From assembly GCF_900184685.1 (NCBI RefSeq), contig NZ_FXXL01000007.1, forward strand, positions 2,232,001-2,296,000: DNA of 64,000 nt. The letters are read 5' to 3'. Shown in pieces: positions 16,409 to 24,423 of this stretch. A program made the position numbers and the translations under genes. The notes under the pieces were generated by a model. That model worked only from the letters and a program-made list of their open reading frames with translations. It searched no databases and was not told the origin of the DNA. Source of the stretch: Butyricimonas sp. Marseille-P3923. GTDB lineage: Bacteria > Bacteroidota > Bacteroidia > Bacteroidales > Marinifilaceae. Every line of letters begins with the position of its first letter. The first letter of the stretch is position 1.

Positions 16409-17460
16409 TGCGCATCGTATTATTCTGTGAGCAAAAATACGCCATCAATATTCTGCAACCAATCGAGGCAGAGGCAAACAGAGAAGGGGGACACTCCATT
16501 TTGTGGTTTGTTCAAGAAAAAAACATCCCCGAATTTCCGTTAAAGGACGAAGTAAAATGGACAAACAGCATCCAAGAGATTTATGATTTCTCCCCCGAAG
16601 CTATCTTTGTCCCCTGCAATATCGTGCCTTATTACCTGCCGGGAGTGAAAATACAAATATTCCACGGTTACGCGACTGAAAAGAAAGACCATTGGGTCAT
16701 ACGCCGCTATTTCGACACGTATTTTACCCAAGGTCCCTTATTCACGAAAGGCTTCACCGCTCTTGCCAAGAAATACAAGGATTTCGAAGTCGTGGAAACA
16801 GGCTGGCCTCGTCAAGATTGGATTTACGAAAATCTTCATACTTTCGATGCCGAGAAAAAAGCGTTGCTGGAAAAACACGGTAAAAACAAACTCGTGCTGT
16901 ATGCCCCGACTTTTTCACCGTCACTGACCTCGCTGCCTTTCATCAAAGAAGGGTTAGTAAAATTGGCAAAAGAGAAAGACGTGCTATTAATCTTGAAATT
17001 CCACCCCTTGACAAAAGCCGAGTGGATGCAGGAGTACAAAGAGCTTGCCGCGCAACACGACAATATGCTTTGGGTAGAAGATCACAATATCACGAAATAC
17101 CAGATCATGTCCGACGTGATGATCAGCGATACCTCTTCCACCGTTTACGAGTTTCTACTACTGGATAAACCGGTTATCACCTACAAGACCATAGCGAAAG
17201 ACATCTATTGGCTAGACATACAAAACCCGGAAGAACTCCCCGAGGCTTTGGAAAAAGTATTACACGACGAAGAATATATCGCCAAACGCAAATGGATCAT
17301 TGAAAATTACGATCCCTATCTCGACGGCAAAGTCGGACATCGGATGCTTGAAGCCGCACGGGATTATATCGCTCGCCACGGGGTGCCAGCAAAACGGAAA
17401 TTAAATCTTTGGCGAAAATACACGAGTATCAAGAAATTCGGGAAAATTAAGAGGGCATAA
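16408..17460 (+). CDS. CDP-glycerol glycerophosphotransferase-like protein, second copy
   Basis: A 350-residue GT-B fold protein of the Glyphos_transf family. Seen: LVLYAPTFSPSL, LILKFHPLTKAEW and MISDTSSTVYEFLLLDKPVI, matching the three blocks of the copy at 9207, though the two are only distantly similar overall. It is translationally coupled to the LicC-like gene (one-base overlap), so its donor is likely the CDP compound that enzyme makes. The C-terminus is rich in Lys and Arg (KRKLNLWRKYTSIKKFGKIKRA), which may bring it to the membrane. Downstream is the inverted-repeat element at 17466-17608. Confidence 0.83.
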   Translation: MRIVLFCEQKYAINILQPIEAEANREGGHSILWFVQEKNIPEFPLKDEVKWTNSIQEIYDFSPEAIFVPCNIVPYYLPGVKIQIFHGYATEKKDHWVIRRYFDTYFTQGPLFTKGFTALAKKYKDFEVVETGWPRQDWIYENLHTFDAEKKALLEKHGKNKLVLYAPTFSPSLTSLPFIKEGLVKLAKEKDVLLILKFHPLTKAEWMQEYKELAAQHDNMLWVEDHNITKYQIMSDVMISDTSSTVYEFLLLDKPVITYKTIAKDIYWLDIQNPEELPEALEKVLHDEEYIAKRKWIIENYDPYLDGKVGHRMLEAARDYIARHGVPAKRKLNLWRKYTSIKKFGKIKRA

Positions 17461-17465
17461 AACGC

Positions 17466-17608
17466 ACTCTAGTCCATAAAGTCCGTAAAGTCTATAAAGT
17501 CAGAAGGTCAAAAATATACCCGGGAACAATCCAAATCATTTTTTTTCGACTTTAGGAACTGGAGGTTCGACCTTATGGACTTTACGGACCTTACAGACTA
17601 GAGGGTGC
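17466..17608. repeat. Inverted-repeat element C1 built of 9-bp units
   Basis: Left arm units TCCATAAAG, TCCGTAAAG, TCTATAAAG; right arm units CTTATGGAC, TTTACGGAC, CTTACAGAC, which are their reverse complements. Flanks CACTCTAG and CTAGAGGGTG also pair. It lies between convergent genes and could end transcription from both sides. Related elements are at 25158-25295 and 54811-54925. Confidence 0.75.
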
Positions 17609-18352
17609 GTTAGAACGCACCTTATTTCTTTTCTCTTTCCGCTTACGCACCCGTTCATCATGAGCATGAGTCCATTCCTTGAGCAACCGAATCATCTCCT
17701 TGGAATCCGAATGAGTCAAACGGGCATATTCATCCGCGATAATCTCTATCATATCATCCGTAGCATTCAACCGATAGAAATTCTTTAACCCCACGAATGG
17801 AGATATATGCATGAATTTCACCCGATTCAAATCAACCAAGCTAAATTCCATACCATTACTCGTGCGCTTTATTAACGTGTTGCCCGGGGAATGATCCACG
17901 AAATAGACTGATTGTGAATGAAAATAATGTGTAAATCGGGTAAACTCTCTCAATATAAATTCCAGATCAGTCGGACGTTTCTCCCGCAAATCCCGAAACA
18001 AATAATCATAGTCCACCTGCAAAGAAATATAATAACTCCGGGTAACACCCCACGCGTTCCGTTTCACGATATACGCCACCGGTTCGGGCGTCCCGATACC
18101 TTTTTCCCGGAACAAATTGGCATATTCATAAGAACGTTGAGCCTTTCCTTTCCGGATATACGCGTAAGCAAATTGGTTGATTACATTCGGCACCTTGAAT
18201 GATTTCACATTCACACGCACCCCTTCTACATCCAGTATTTTGATTACATTCCGGTTATCCTCGATCACCTCCCCCTCCACCTCGAATCGACGGGGAATAT
18301 CAAGAATGGCTTTCTCCAGTGATTTGTATTTCGGGTTGATCCGGTAATCCAT
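17591..18352 (-). CDS. LPS/Kdo kinase-like protein (InaA/WaaP family)
   Basis: A 253-residue small kinase-fold protein. The pseudo-catalytic loop reads VYFVDHSPGNTLI (Asp-His-x-x-Gly-Asn as in Kdo and heptose kinases) and the metal-binding block is FSLVDLNRVKF. An N-terminal VNVKSFKVPN supplies the likely ATP-binding Lys. Such enzymes phosphorylate inner-core Kdo or heptose on the cytoplasmic side, which strengthens the outer membrane. Its ATG overlaps the folA stop by one base (TAATG), an odd coupling of an LPS gene to folate genes. The C-terminus is very basic (RKRKEKRNKVRS). The right end of C1 covers its 3' end. Confidence 0.82.
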   Translation of the reverse strand: MDYRINPKYKSLEKAILDIPRRFEVEGEVIEDNRNVIKILDVEGVRVNVKSFKVPNVINQFAYAYIRKGKAQRSYEYANLFREKGIGTPEPVAYIVKRNAWGVTRSYYISLQVDYDYLFRDLREKRPTDLEFILREFTRFTHYFHSQSVYFVDHSPGNTLIKRTSNGMEFSLVDLNRVKFMHISPFVGLKNFYRLNATDDMIEIIADEYARLTHSDSKEMIRLLKEWTHAHDERVRKRKEKRNKVRSNAPSSL

Positions 18353-18840
18353 TACTTTATCCGCTCGTAATTAATAAAGGTGTAATCAAACTCGTTCTTC
18401 TCGTCCGCCTCGTGAGCTTCCCGGAATACTTCTTTCCATTGATTCGGATCCACAGAAGGAATTAACGTATCCCCCTCGCACTCCTGATGCACTACAGTAA
18501 GATACAATCGATCCGCCTTACCCCACAATTCCTTGTAAATAGTACCTCCTCCGGTCACGAAAACCTCATCTTCCCCCTTTGTCAATTCCAAAGCCTCCTC
18601 CACACTCCGAACGACCTCACAACCTTCCGCTTTATAATCCGGGTTCCGTGAAATCACGATATTTCTCCGGTTAGGCAATGCCTTCCCCACGGACTCATAA
18701 GTCTTGCGTCCCATCAAAATCGTGTGTCCCGTTGTCAACGCTTTAAAACGTTTCAAATCAGCCGACAACCTCCACACCAATCCATTATTCCTACCGATAA
18801 CATTATTCTCTGCCGTAGCTACTATAATTGATAAAACCAT
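18352..18840 (-). CDS. folA: Dihydrofolate reductase
   Basis: A 162-residue DHFR of normal length. Seen: SIIVATAENNVIGRNNGLVWRLSADLKRFKALTTGHTILMGRKTYESVG with the substrate-binding Asp in LSADL, RRNIVISRN, and VFVTGGGTIYKELW for NADPH binding. It reduces dihydrofolate to tetrahydrofolate and works with the thyA product just upstream in the same direction. A family B repeat stands directly before the ATG (18843-18870). Downstream the LPS kinase-like gene is coupled by TAATG. Confidence 0.96.
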   Translation of the reverse strand: MVLSIIVATAENNVIGRNNGLVWRLSADLKRFKALTTGHTILMGRKTYESVGKALPNRRNIVISRNPDYKAEGCEVVRSVEEALELTKGEDEVFVTGGGTIYKELWGKADRLYLTVVHQECEGDTLIPSVDPNQWKEVFREAHEADEKNEFDYTFINYERIK

Positions 18841-18842
18841 TC

Positions 18843-18870
18843 TAATTTTAGATTTAAAATTTACGATTTC
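18843..18870 (-). repeat. Family B repeat in folA leader
   Basis: On the minus strand AAATC and AAATCTAAAAT units run up to three bases before the folA ATG. Same family as the leaders at 23322, 49634, 50622 and 52149. Confidence 0.6.
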
Positions 18871-18910
18871 CTCCCTCTAACCGACACTCTTTTCTAATCG
18901 TAAATGATTT

Positions 18911-18942
18911 CATTTTCAATTTTCCACTTTCAATTTTCAATT
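18911..18942. repeat. Family A repeat after thyA stop codon
   Basis: Units of TTTTCAA on the plus strand, interrupted by one TTTTCCAC, begin within the thyA TAA (18941-18943) and run downstream of thyA, so thyA has family A repeats at both ends. Confidence 0.7.
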
Positions 18943-19735
18943 AAACAGATATCGCCCCCTTTATATGCGGATGCGGATCATAGTCTTGCAACTCGAAATC
19001 CTCGTATTGAAAGTCAAAGATGCTTTTCACCTCCGGGTTGATTACCATACGGGGCAAACGACGAGGTTCACGCGATAATTGCAATTTTACCTGTTCAATA
19101 TGATTCAAATAAATATGAGTATCTCCCAACGTATGCACGAACTCACCGGGCTTCAAACCGCAAACCTGCGCAATCATCATGGTCAGCAAGGCATAAGAAG
19201 CGATATTAAAAGGTACCCCCAAAAATGTATCTGCGCTCCGTTGATAGAGTTGACAGGAAAGCTTACCATTCGCCACAAAAAATTGGAACAAAGCATGACA
19301 AGGCGGCAATGCCATATTCTCGATATCTCCGGCATTCCATGCACTAACAATCAGCCGCCGCGAATCAGGCGTATTCTTTATTCCTTCCACGACTTGCGTA
19401 ATCTGGTCCAAGAAAGTTCCGTCAGCTTTAGGCCATGAACGCCATTGATAACCGTAGATATGTCCCAAATCTCCGTTCTCGTCAGCCCATTCATTCCAAA
19501 TCTTCACGCCATGTTCTTGCAAATACTTCACGTTCGTGTCGCCTTGCAGGAACCACAGCAATTCGTATATGATAGATTTCAAGTGCAATTTCTTCGTGGT
19601 CAACAAGGGGAAACCCTCTTCCAAGTTGAAACGCATCTGGTGTCCGAACACGTTGATAGTACCCGTACCCGTGCGGTCTTCTTTTACAGTCCCCTCTTTC
19701 AAAATTCTATCCAACAAATCTAAGTACTGCTTCAT
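18941..19735 (-). CDS. thyA: Thymidylate synthase
   Basis: A 264-residue ThyA, exactly the usual bacterial length, making dTMP from dUMP and methylene-tetrahydrofolate. Seen: [30 protein letters not shown], the catalytic Cys in [32 protein letters not shown], and the C-terminal [10 protein letters not shown]. The start is ATG 19735; the longer open frame adds 15 residues that are only translated family A repeat. The leader has a clear order: family B repeat, -7 box at 19801-19808, then family A repeat up to the ATG. folA follows downstream. Confidence 0.97.
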   Translation of the reverse strand: MKQYLDLLDRILKEGTVKEDRTGTGTINVFGHQMRFNLEEGFPLLTTKKLHLKSIIYELLWFLQGDTNVKYLQEHGVKIWNEWADENGDLGHIYGYQWRSWPKADGTFLDQITQVVEGIKNTPDSRRLIVSAWNAGDIENMALPPCHALFQFFVANGKLSCQLYQRSADTFLGVPFNIASYALLTMMIAQVCGLKPGEFVHTLGDTHIYLNHIEQVKLQLSREPRRLPRMVINPEVKSIFDFQYEDFELQDYDPHPHIKGAISV

Positions 19736-19738
19736 AAT

Positions 19739-19769
19739 AATTGAAAATTGAAAATTGAAAATTGAAAAT
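19739..19769 (-). repeat. Family A repeat in thyA leader
   Basis: Four units of TTTTCAA (minus strand) ending three bases before ATG 19735. Lies downstream of the -7 box, so it should be transcribed as 5' leader. Confidence 0.85.
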
Positions 19770-19800
19770 GCACATTCCAACTTCCAATCGGATGATTGAA

Positions 19801-19808
19801 CAAAGATA
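19801..19808 (-). promoter_or_regulatory. -7 box of thyA
   Basis: TATCTTTG on the minus strand, 65 bases before the thyA ATG; family B repeat lies just upstream where the -33 region would be. Confidence 0.55.
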
Positions 19809-19814
19809 GCTTTT

Positions 19815-19848
19815 AATTTTAGATTTTAGATTTCAGATTTCAGATTTT
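19815..19848 (-). repeat. Family B repeat upstream of thyA promoter, overlapping the O-methyltransferase stop
   Basis: On the minus strand AAATCTG, AAATCTG, AAATCTA, AAATCTA, AAAT. It contains the TGA (19833-19835) of the upstream O-methyltransferase gene, whose last residues KSEI are encoded by the repeat. Confidence 0.8.
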
Positions 19849-20480
19849 CTTATCACCATCAACCCATGCCGAATTGGAAGTAATAGATTTTCTACCCGGG
19901 GGTCGGCTTGTATCATATCGTTAAAATCCAGAATACCTTTCGTTTGGGCGTCCGGCTTCACCCCGGGAGCGGTGACTTTACCATCCCACAACACGTCATC
20001 GGCAATGATTAGCCCTCCCTCCCGGACTTTATCAAATACCAGACGATAATATTCCGAGTATTCCCTTTTATCCGCGTCAATAAACACCAAATCAAAAGTT
20101 TCATTCAAACGGGGAATAATTTCGCAAGCATCTCCCACGTGAAAAACGACACGTTCCTGCAAGCCGCTTTTCTCGATAAACCCTCGCGTGAAATCCTCCA
20201 ATTCGTCATTCACGTCAATCGTGTGCACCACGCCCCCTTCCGCCAAACCGTATGCCATAGAAATCGCCGCGTACCCCGTGTAAGTCCCAATCTCCAACAC
20301 CCTTCGGGCAGCAAGCATCTTGCACATCATCTTCAAGAATTGCCCTTGCAGGTTTCCCGACAACATCCTCGGGCGCAACACTTGCAGATGAGTCGCACGG
20401 GACAACTCAGCCAACACGTCGCTCTCCGGTTCGCTGTGTGCCAAAATATATTGCTCCAATTCCGCGTTCAGTTCCAACAT
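19833..20480 (-). CDS. SAM-dependent O-methyltransferase (catechol-O-methyltransferase-like)
   Basis: A 215-residue class I methyltransferase of the YrrM/caffeoyl-CoA-type O-methyltransferase family. Seen: VLEIGTYTGYAAISMAYGL (SAM loop), VHTIDVND, LVFIDADKREYSEYY and LIIADDVLWDGKV, which carry the metal-binding acids. The substrate may be a small catechol-like molecule or a tRNA wobble uridine; the sequence does not decide. It is the last gene of the DUF4924-DUF4097-M16 peptidase operon, 9 bases after the peptidase stop. Its C-terminal KSEI comes from a family B repeat, so the native end was probably trimmed or extended when the repeat arrived. Confidence 0.85.
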   Translation of the reverse strand: MLELNAELEQYILAHSEPESDVLAELSRATHLQVLRPRMLSGNLQGQFLKMMCKMLAARRVLEIGTYTGYAAISMAYGLAEGGVVHTIDVNDELEDFTRGFIEKSGLQERVVFHVGDACEIIPRLNETFDLVFIDADKREYSEYYRLVFDKVREGGLIIADDVLWDGKVTAPGVKPDAQTKGILDFNDMIQADPRVENLLLPIRHGLMVIRKSEI

Positions 20481-20489
20481 ACCGACCTC

Positions 20490-21707
20490 CTACTTATACA
20501 ATAAAATCGATTGCTTTTCTATATCAAATACATCTTTCGCCACTTTCAACAACACCTCCGGGGTAATCTCATCCACTTGGGTATAAATATCTTCCAGACT
20601 GTCCACCTTATCGTAAATCAGGAAACTCTTCCCGATAGACAACATCAGATTCTCGTAATTCTCGGAAGAAATAGCCAACTGCCCAACCATTTGCGCCTTC
20701 GCGCGCTTCAATTGCACGGGTCCCAACTTCTCCTCGTACAAAGAGCGCATCTCCTTCTTGCACAAACTCAAGCACCATTCCGCGTGCTCCGGGTCGCACC
20801 CGAAATAAATCATGGCAATCCCCGTGTCCGAATAAGGCGTGTAGGAAGCCTCGATATTATAGGCAAGCCCGTGACGTTCCCGTATATTCAAATTAAGACG
20901 AGTGTTCATTCCCGCCCCACCCAACAGATTAATCAGTAAAGACAATGCCAACCGGTTATCCTGCGTGTAATCATAAGCGATATTCCCGATAATACAATGG
21001 CACTGATGCGTATCCTTGTCCAGCTCCACGAACCGGGGTGTGTAAATTTCAGGCTTCACCCGTGTCTGCAAGGAAGGACCGCTCTCGTAACCGGCAAAAT
21101 ACTTCTCCACCAGACGTACCAACTTGTCAAAGGCAATATCTCCCACCGAACTAATCACCATGCGATTCGGGAAATAATTCCGTCGCACGAAATCAAGTAC
21201 CATTTCACGGGACATTTGTTCCACGGAAGCCTCGTCGCCCAAGATATTCCGCCCAATCGGGTAACCGGAATAAACCAGCTCCTCGAAATCATCGAAAATC
21301 AATTCCCCGGGATTATCCTTGTACGAGTTAATCTCCTCCAGCACAACATCTTTCTCCTTCTCTATCTCCTTCTCCGGGAAAACGGAATGAAACACGATAT
21401 CCGCAAACAACTCCAATGCCCGCTCGTAATCTTTCGCCATAAACGTGGCATACACGCATGTATCCTCCTTGGTCGTGTACGCGTTCAACTCCCCCCCCAC
21501 GTCTTCCAGACGACTCAATATATGATAGGCCTTTCGCTTCTCTGTTCCCTTGAAAATAACGTGCTCGATAAAATGAGCCATCCCGAACTCCCCCGCCCAC
21601 TCGTCCCGGCTTCCCACGTTAATAATCAACCCGCAATAAGCGGCTTTATTCGGGATATAATTATGGATTAAGCGCAATCCATTTGGAAATATATGTGTTT
21701 GATACAT
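20490..21707 (-). CDS. M16 family zinc metallopeptidase
   Basis: A 405-residue single-unit M16B (processing-peptidase-like) enzyme. The inverted zinc motif HxxEH is HFIEH at residues 45-49, and the distal Glu is expected in VVLEEINSYKDNPGE. No signal peptide is visible, so it is likely cytoplasmic, as for related bacterial M16B enzymes that degrade peptides. It starts one base after the stop of the DUF4097-like gene and is followed by the O-methyltransferase. Length fits a half-size M16 that acts as homodimer. Confidence 0.9.
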   Translation of the reverse strand: MYQTHIFPNGLRLIHNYIPNKAAYCGLIINVGSRDEWAGEFGMAHFIEHVIFKGTEKRKAYHILSRLEDVGGELNAYTTKEDTCVYATFMAKDYERALELFADIVFHSVFPEKEIEKEKDVVLEEINSYKDNPGELIFDDFEELVYSGYPIGRNILGDEASVEQMSREMVLDFVRRNYFPNRMVISSVGDIAFDKLVRLVEKYFAGYESGPSLQTRVKPEIYTPRFVELDKDTHQCHCIIGNIAYDYTQDNRLALSLLINLLGGAGMNTRLNLNIRERHGLAYNIEASYTPYSDTGIAMIYFGCDPEHAEWCLSLCKKEMRSLYEEKLGPVQLKRAKAQMVGQLAISSENYENLMLSIGKSFLIYDKVDSLEDIYTQVDEITPEVLLKVAKDVFDIEKQSILLYK

Positions 21708-21708
21708 T

Positions 21709-22749
21709 TTACTGAATAAAAAGACTTCCCCCCGACATATTCAAATTCACTCTTCCCGAAAACTTTTTATCACCGACAAAACCTGTTTCCAAAACAGCAT
21801 TTTTATTCGTCGTCGGTTTGGTTTCCAAAACAACGCCTTGCGGTAACTCAACTTTCAAATTCTTGTTCCTGTTGATTTCAAGCGTGTACCCGCACCCCTC
21901 CATGAAAGTCAAACCCACCTTTGTTGAAGAACTCTTTACCTCTACCGAAGAGAATGAAAGATTAATATTCCTCACGTTCAATTCTCCCCAACGCGTATCC
22001 ATCCATAGGCTACCGCCGATATCCTGCACCTCGTATTTCGTGTAAAAAGAATTCCCGCTCAAATTCTCGACCATCCCCAAGTAACAAGTGCCCCCGGAAG
22101 TCTTCAGCGTGAGATTATCTGCTTCCATCAACTGCAACCCAGTGGAATTACAGTCCAATTTCATATTCGTCCCCTCGCCAATCTTCACCTTACAGGATTT
22201 GAACTCACCATTAAACACAGCTACTTTCTCCACTTCAAATTCCCCCTTGGATTGCTTCACAGAAAACTCGCCACCCAACACCGTGTTTGCCTTAAAATTT
22301 CCCGACACAATCTCCACGCTCAAATCTCCCGTGAAATCGGTCATAGAGATACCGCCGTCCGTGCTCAACAAACGCACCTTCTTTCCTTTCGGGACTTTAA
22401 TATGGTAATCCACGCTAACCGTAACGCCAGAGAACGTCTGTTTCAAACTCATGTCTTTTCTAAACACGGTTTCCACGTTCAACGCCGCACCCCGTTCCTT
22501 GGCTGTTATCGCGATATACTCGAGGATTTCATCCACCTTGGCTTTATTCTTTGCCTCCACCCACACGCTTGCGGTAATAGCAAACTCCTCTCCTTCCTGA
22601 CGTACATCGATATTCCCGTAACGATTGGACACAATCAACTCATTAAAAGAAGCCGCCGGGAAACTCTGTTTAAATTCCTTGGTTCCCTCTTCCGCCCGTG
22701 CGTTCAAGACAAACAAAACAGCTATCGTGATAAATAATATTCTCTTCAT
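21709..22749 (-). CDS. Secreted DUF4097-like beta-repeat protein
   Basis: A 346-residue exported protein starting at ATG 22749 with signal peptide MKRILFITIAVLFVLNARA; the longer frame adds 11 residues that overlap the upstream stop. After the signal comes regular beta-strand sequence (SNRYGNIDVRQEGEEFAITASVWVEAKNKAKVDEIL, then repeated GxxxV and GEFEVxK strands), as in adhesin-like DUF4097/DUF2807 beta-helix proteins of Bacteroidetes. No catalytic motif is visible. It lies 10 bases after DUF4924 and 1 base before the M16 peptidase gene. Function unknown; it is probably periplasmic. Confidence 0.65.
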   Translation of the reverse strand: MKRILFITIAVLFVLNARAEEGTKEFKQSFPAASFNELIVSNRYGNIDVRQEGEEFAITASVWVEAKNKAKVDEILEYIAITAKERGAALNVETVFRKDMSLKQTFSGVTVSVDYHIKVPKGKKVRLLSTDGGISMTDFTGDLSVEIVSGNFKANTVLGGEFSVKQSKGEFEVEKVAVFNGEFKSCKVKIGEGTNMKLDCNSTGLQLMEADNLTLKTSGGTCYLGMVENLSGNSFYTKYEVQDIGGSLWMDTRWGELNVRNINLSFSSVEVKSSSTKVGLTFMEGCGYTLEINRNKNLKVELPQGVVLETKPTTNKNAVLETGFVGDKKFSGRVNLNMSGGSLFIQ

Positions 22750-22759
22750 TCTATTGTGA

Positions 22760-23311
22760 TTAATCAAACATCTTTTCTTCATTCTCTTCTATCGCCTTGT
22801 ATTTCGCCGCCAGATAAGCAATCATCCGGCTAAACGATTCCATAGCCATGGCTGTCTGCGAATTTATCTCTTTTTTTTGTAAACGCAACATCAAATGTCC
22901 ATAAAGAGCATGAAGTGCCAATTCCACATCGGACACCTCTTCCGGCAAATTCGTTTTCCGGCGGTAATCCAACAAATTGTTCGCAGTCATCATGAACAAC
23001 TGCTTGTATTTCATATCTTGCGATTCATGCAACAGGTAGTAATGCAACTCCGTCAATTCATTCACCATATTTTTGACCACTTGTAGATGCCCTCCTTTTA
23101 CCACCTCTTCCCTCTTCATCATCTCAATCAAGTTATCATACCACTCCCTAATCTCCTTCCGGGTGTCCTCATCTACTTGAAACTGGCTGACCACATTCCT
23201 GTCCACTTGCCGAATATCCATCTGCATCGCTCTCAGCATATCCTCCACCTGCCACATATACAAAATATATTCAGCCACATTACTTTTTCTTTTTTCCCGC
23301 GCAATCAACAT
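22760..23311 (-). CDS. DUF4924 family protein
   Basis: A 183-residue charged, all-alpha cytoplasmic protein matching the Bacteroidetes DUF4924 family: LIAREKRKSNVAEYILYMWQVEDMLRA at the N-terminus, NELTELHYYLLHESQDMKY and DVELALHALYGHLMLRLQKKEI in the second half. No catalytic residues can be named. It is first in an operon with the DUF4097-like, M16 peptidase and O-methyltransferase genes. Its leader is a family B repeat (4.5 copies of GATTTAT on the plus strand) following a near-consensus -7 box, TGTCTTTG, at 23354-23361. Confidence 0.8.
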   Translation of the reverse strand: MLIAREKRKSNVAEYILYMWQVEDMLRAMQMDIRQVDRNVVSQFQVDEDTRKEIREWYDNLIEMMKREEVVKGGHLQVVKNMVNELTELHYYLLHESQDMKYKQLFMMTANNLLDYRRKTNLPEEVSDVELALHALYGHLMLRLQKKEINSQTAMAMESFSRMIAYLAAKYKAIEENEEKMFD

Positions 23312-23321
23312 ACTAATTTGG

Positions 23322-23353
23322 GATTTATGATTTATGATTTATGATTTATGATT
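23322..23353 (-). repeat. Family B repeat in DUF4924 leader, 4.5 exact 7-bp copies
   Basis: Minus strand ATAAATC repeated four times plus a partial unit, ending about ten bases before ATG 23311. The most regular family B tract in the window. Another short family B tract follows at 23377-23398. Confidence 0.9.
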
Positions 23354-23395
23354 CAAAGACATTAATCTTCAATCCAAAATCATAAATCTAAAATT

Positions 23396-23767
23396 TTAAA
23401 GTTCTTTAAGTTTATCAATCAACCTGCGGTCCCGTTTTGTCGGGCGTCCCGTTCCTCTATCACGGGATTCAAATTGCATGTGAGTACCTCGCAGGATATC
23501 CAACCTTTCCTGTGGAGTGGTTTCTTCCACGAAATCGACCGCCAATTGTGCAGACATCCGTTTATCCGTTACTTGCTTCACCAAATATTCCCTTTCAATC
23601 GGGGGAACCCGCACCTTAACCGTGTCCCCGACTTTCACTTCACGAGAAGCCTTCACGTGCGCATCCCCGATAGACACGTGTCCCTTTCCACAAGCCTCGG
23701 CAGCCAATGAACGGGTCTTGAAAATCCGGACTGCCCATAACCATTTATCTATTCTGACCTTCTCCAC
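23396..23767 (-). CDS. S4-domain RNA-binding protein (Hsp15-like)
   Basis: A 123-residue protein whose first 60 residues are an S4 RNA-binding domain: VRIDKWLWAVRIFKTRSLAAEACGKGHVSIGDAHVKASREVKVGDTV. The C-terminal part is basic (GRPTKRDRRLIDKLKEL). It fits the HslR/Hsp15 group, which binds stalled 50S subunits carrying nascent chains, or the broader RNA-binding S4 family. It follows pth in the same direction, consistent with a ribosome-rescue theme. Confidence 0.87.
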   Translation of the reverse strand: MEKVRIDKWLWAVRIFKTRSLAAEACGKGHVSIGDAHVKASREVKVGDTVKVRVPPIEREYLVKQVTDKRMSAQLAVDFVEETTPQERLDILRGTHMQFESRDRGTGRPTKRDRRLIDKLKEL

Positions 23768-23807
23768 AGTCTATACCTTTAAATTACAATACTCAAGTTG
23801 TAAACTT

Positions 23808-23847
23808 ACGATTTAAAATCGTAAATCTTAAATCTCAAATCGTAAAT
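23808..23847. repeat. Family B repeat across the pth stop codon
   Basis: Units GATTTAAAATC, GTAAATC, TTAAATC, TCAAATC, GTAAAT on the plus strand. The TAA of pth (23828-23830) lies inside, so the pth C-terminus NNLRFEI is repeat-encoded. Confidence 0.8.
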
Positions 23848-24403
23848 TATTAAACAGACTCATCGTTTTATCCACCCCGATAAAAACGAAATTTTCAATC
23901 ACCTCGCCACAATGTTTTAACATGGCGGGCAGGCGCTCTTCCTCTTCACCGCTCCATTCCCCCAACACGTAATCCACCTGTCTTCCCTTGGGAAAATTAT
24001 CACCGATACCAAACCGCAAACGGGTATACGCCTGTGTTCCCAACAATTGGTTGATACTCTTCAACCCGTTATGCCCCCCGTCACTACCTTTACTTCTCAA
24101 GCGTATTGTTCCGAAAGGCAAGGCCAAATCATCGACAACTACAAAAAGATTCGATAAATCAATCTTCTCCTTCTGCATCCAGTAACTCACGGCTTTCCCG
24201 CTAAGATTCATATACGTGTTCGGTTTCAACAGTATCAGGGTCCTCCCTTTCAACTTCACAGTGGCTACTGCCCCGTAACGCATATCTTCAAAAACAGCAT
24301 TGGACGCCTTGGCAAAGGCGTCCAACACTCTAAATCCGATGTTATGTCGTGTATTCTGGTATTCGGGACCAATGTTCCCTAATCCCACAATAAGATATTT
24401 CAT
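23828..24403 (-). CDS. pth: Peptidyl-tRNA hydrolase
   Basis: A 191-residue Pth that frees tRNA from dropped-off peptidyl-tRNA. Seen: [30 protein letters not shown] with the conserved Asn and catalytic His in [53 protein letters not shown] with the catalytic-area Asp and Asn, and RLRFGIG. The last residues FNNLRFEI are encoded by a family B repeat and are shared with the end of the unrelated DUF4922 protein (49663). It lies downstream of rplY in the same direction, 20 bases apart. Confidence 0.96.
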   Translation of the reverse strand: MKYLIVGLGNIGPEYQNTRHNIGFRVLDAFAKASNAVFEDMRYGAVATVKLKGRTLILLKPNTYMNLSGKAVSYWMQKEKIDLSNLFVVVDDLALPFGTIRLRSKGSDGGHNGLKSINQLLGTQAYTRLRFGIGDNFPKGRQVDYVLGEWSGEEEERLPAMLKHCGEVIENFVFIGVDKTMSLFNNLRFEI

Positions 24404-24423
24404 CTTTCTATTCTTTCAAACAA

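Noticed and set aside
20997-21671. 224-codon open frame on the plus strand opposite the M16 peptidase gene
   Set aside because: Antisense shadow of a well-supported gene; no family features and no promoter.
23322-23353. Short regular repeats that could suggest a CRISPR array
   Set aside because: Units are 7 bp, contiguous, without spacers, and no cas gene is near.
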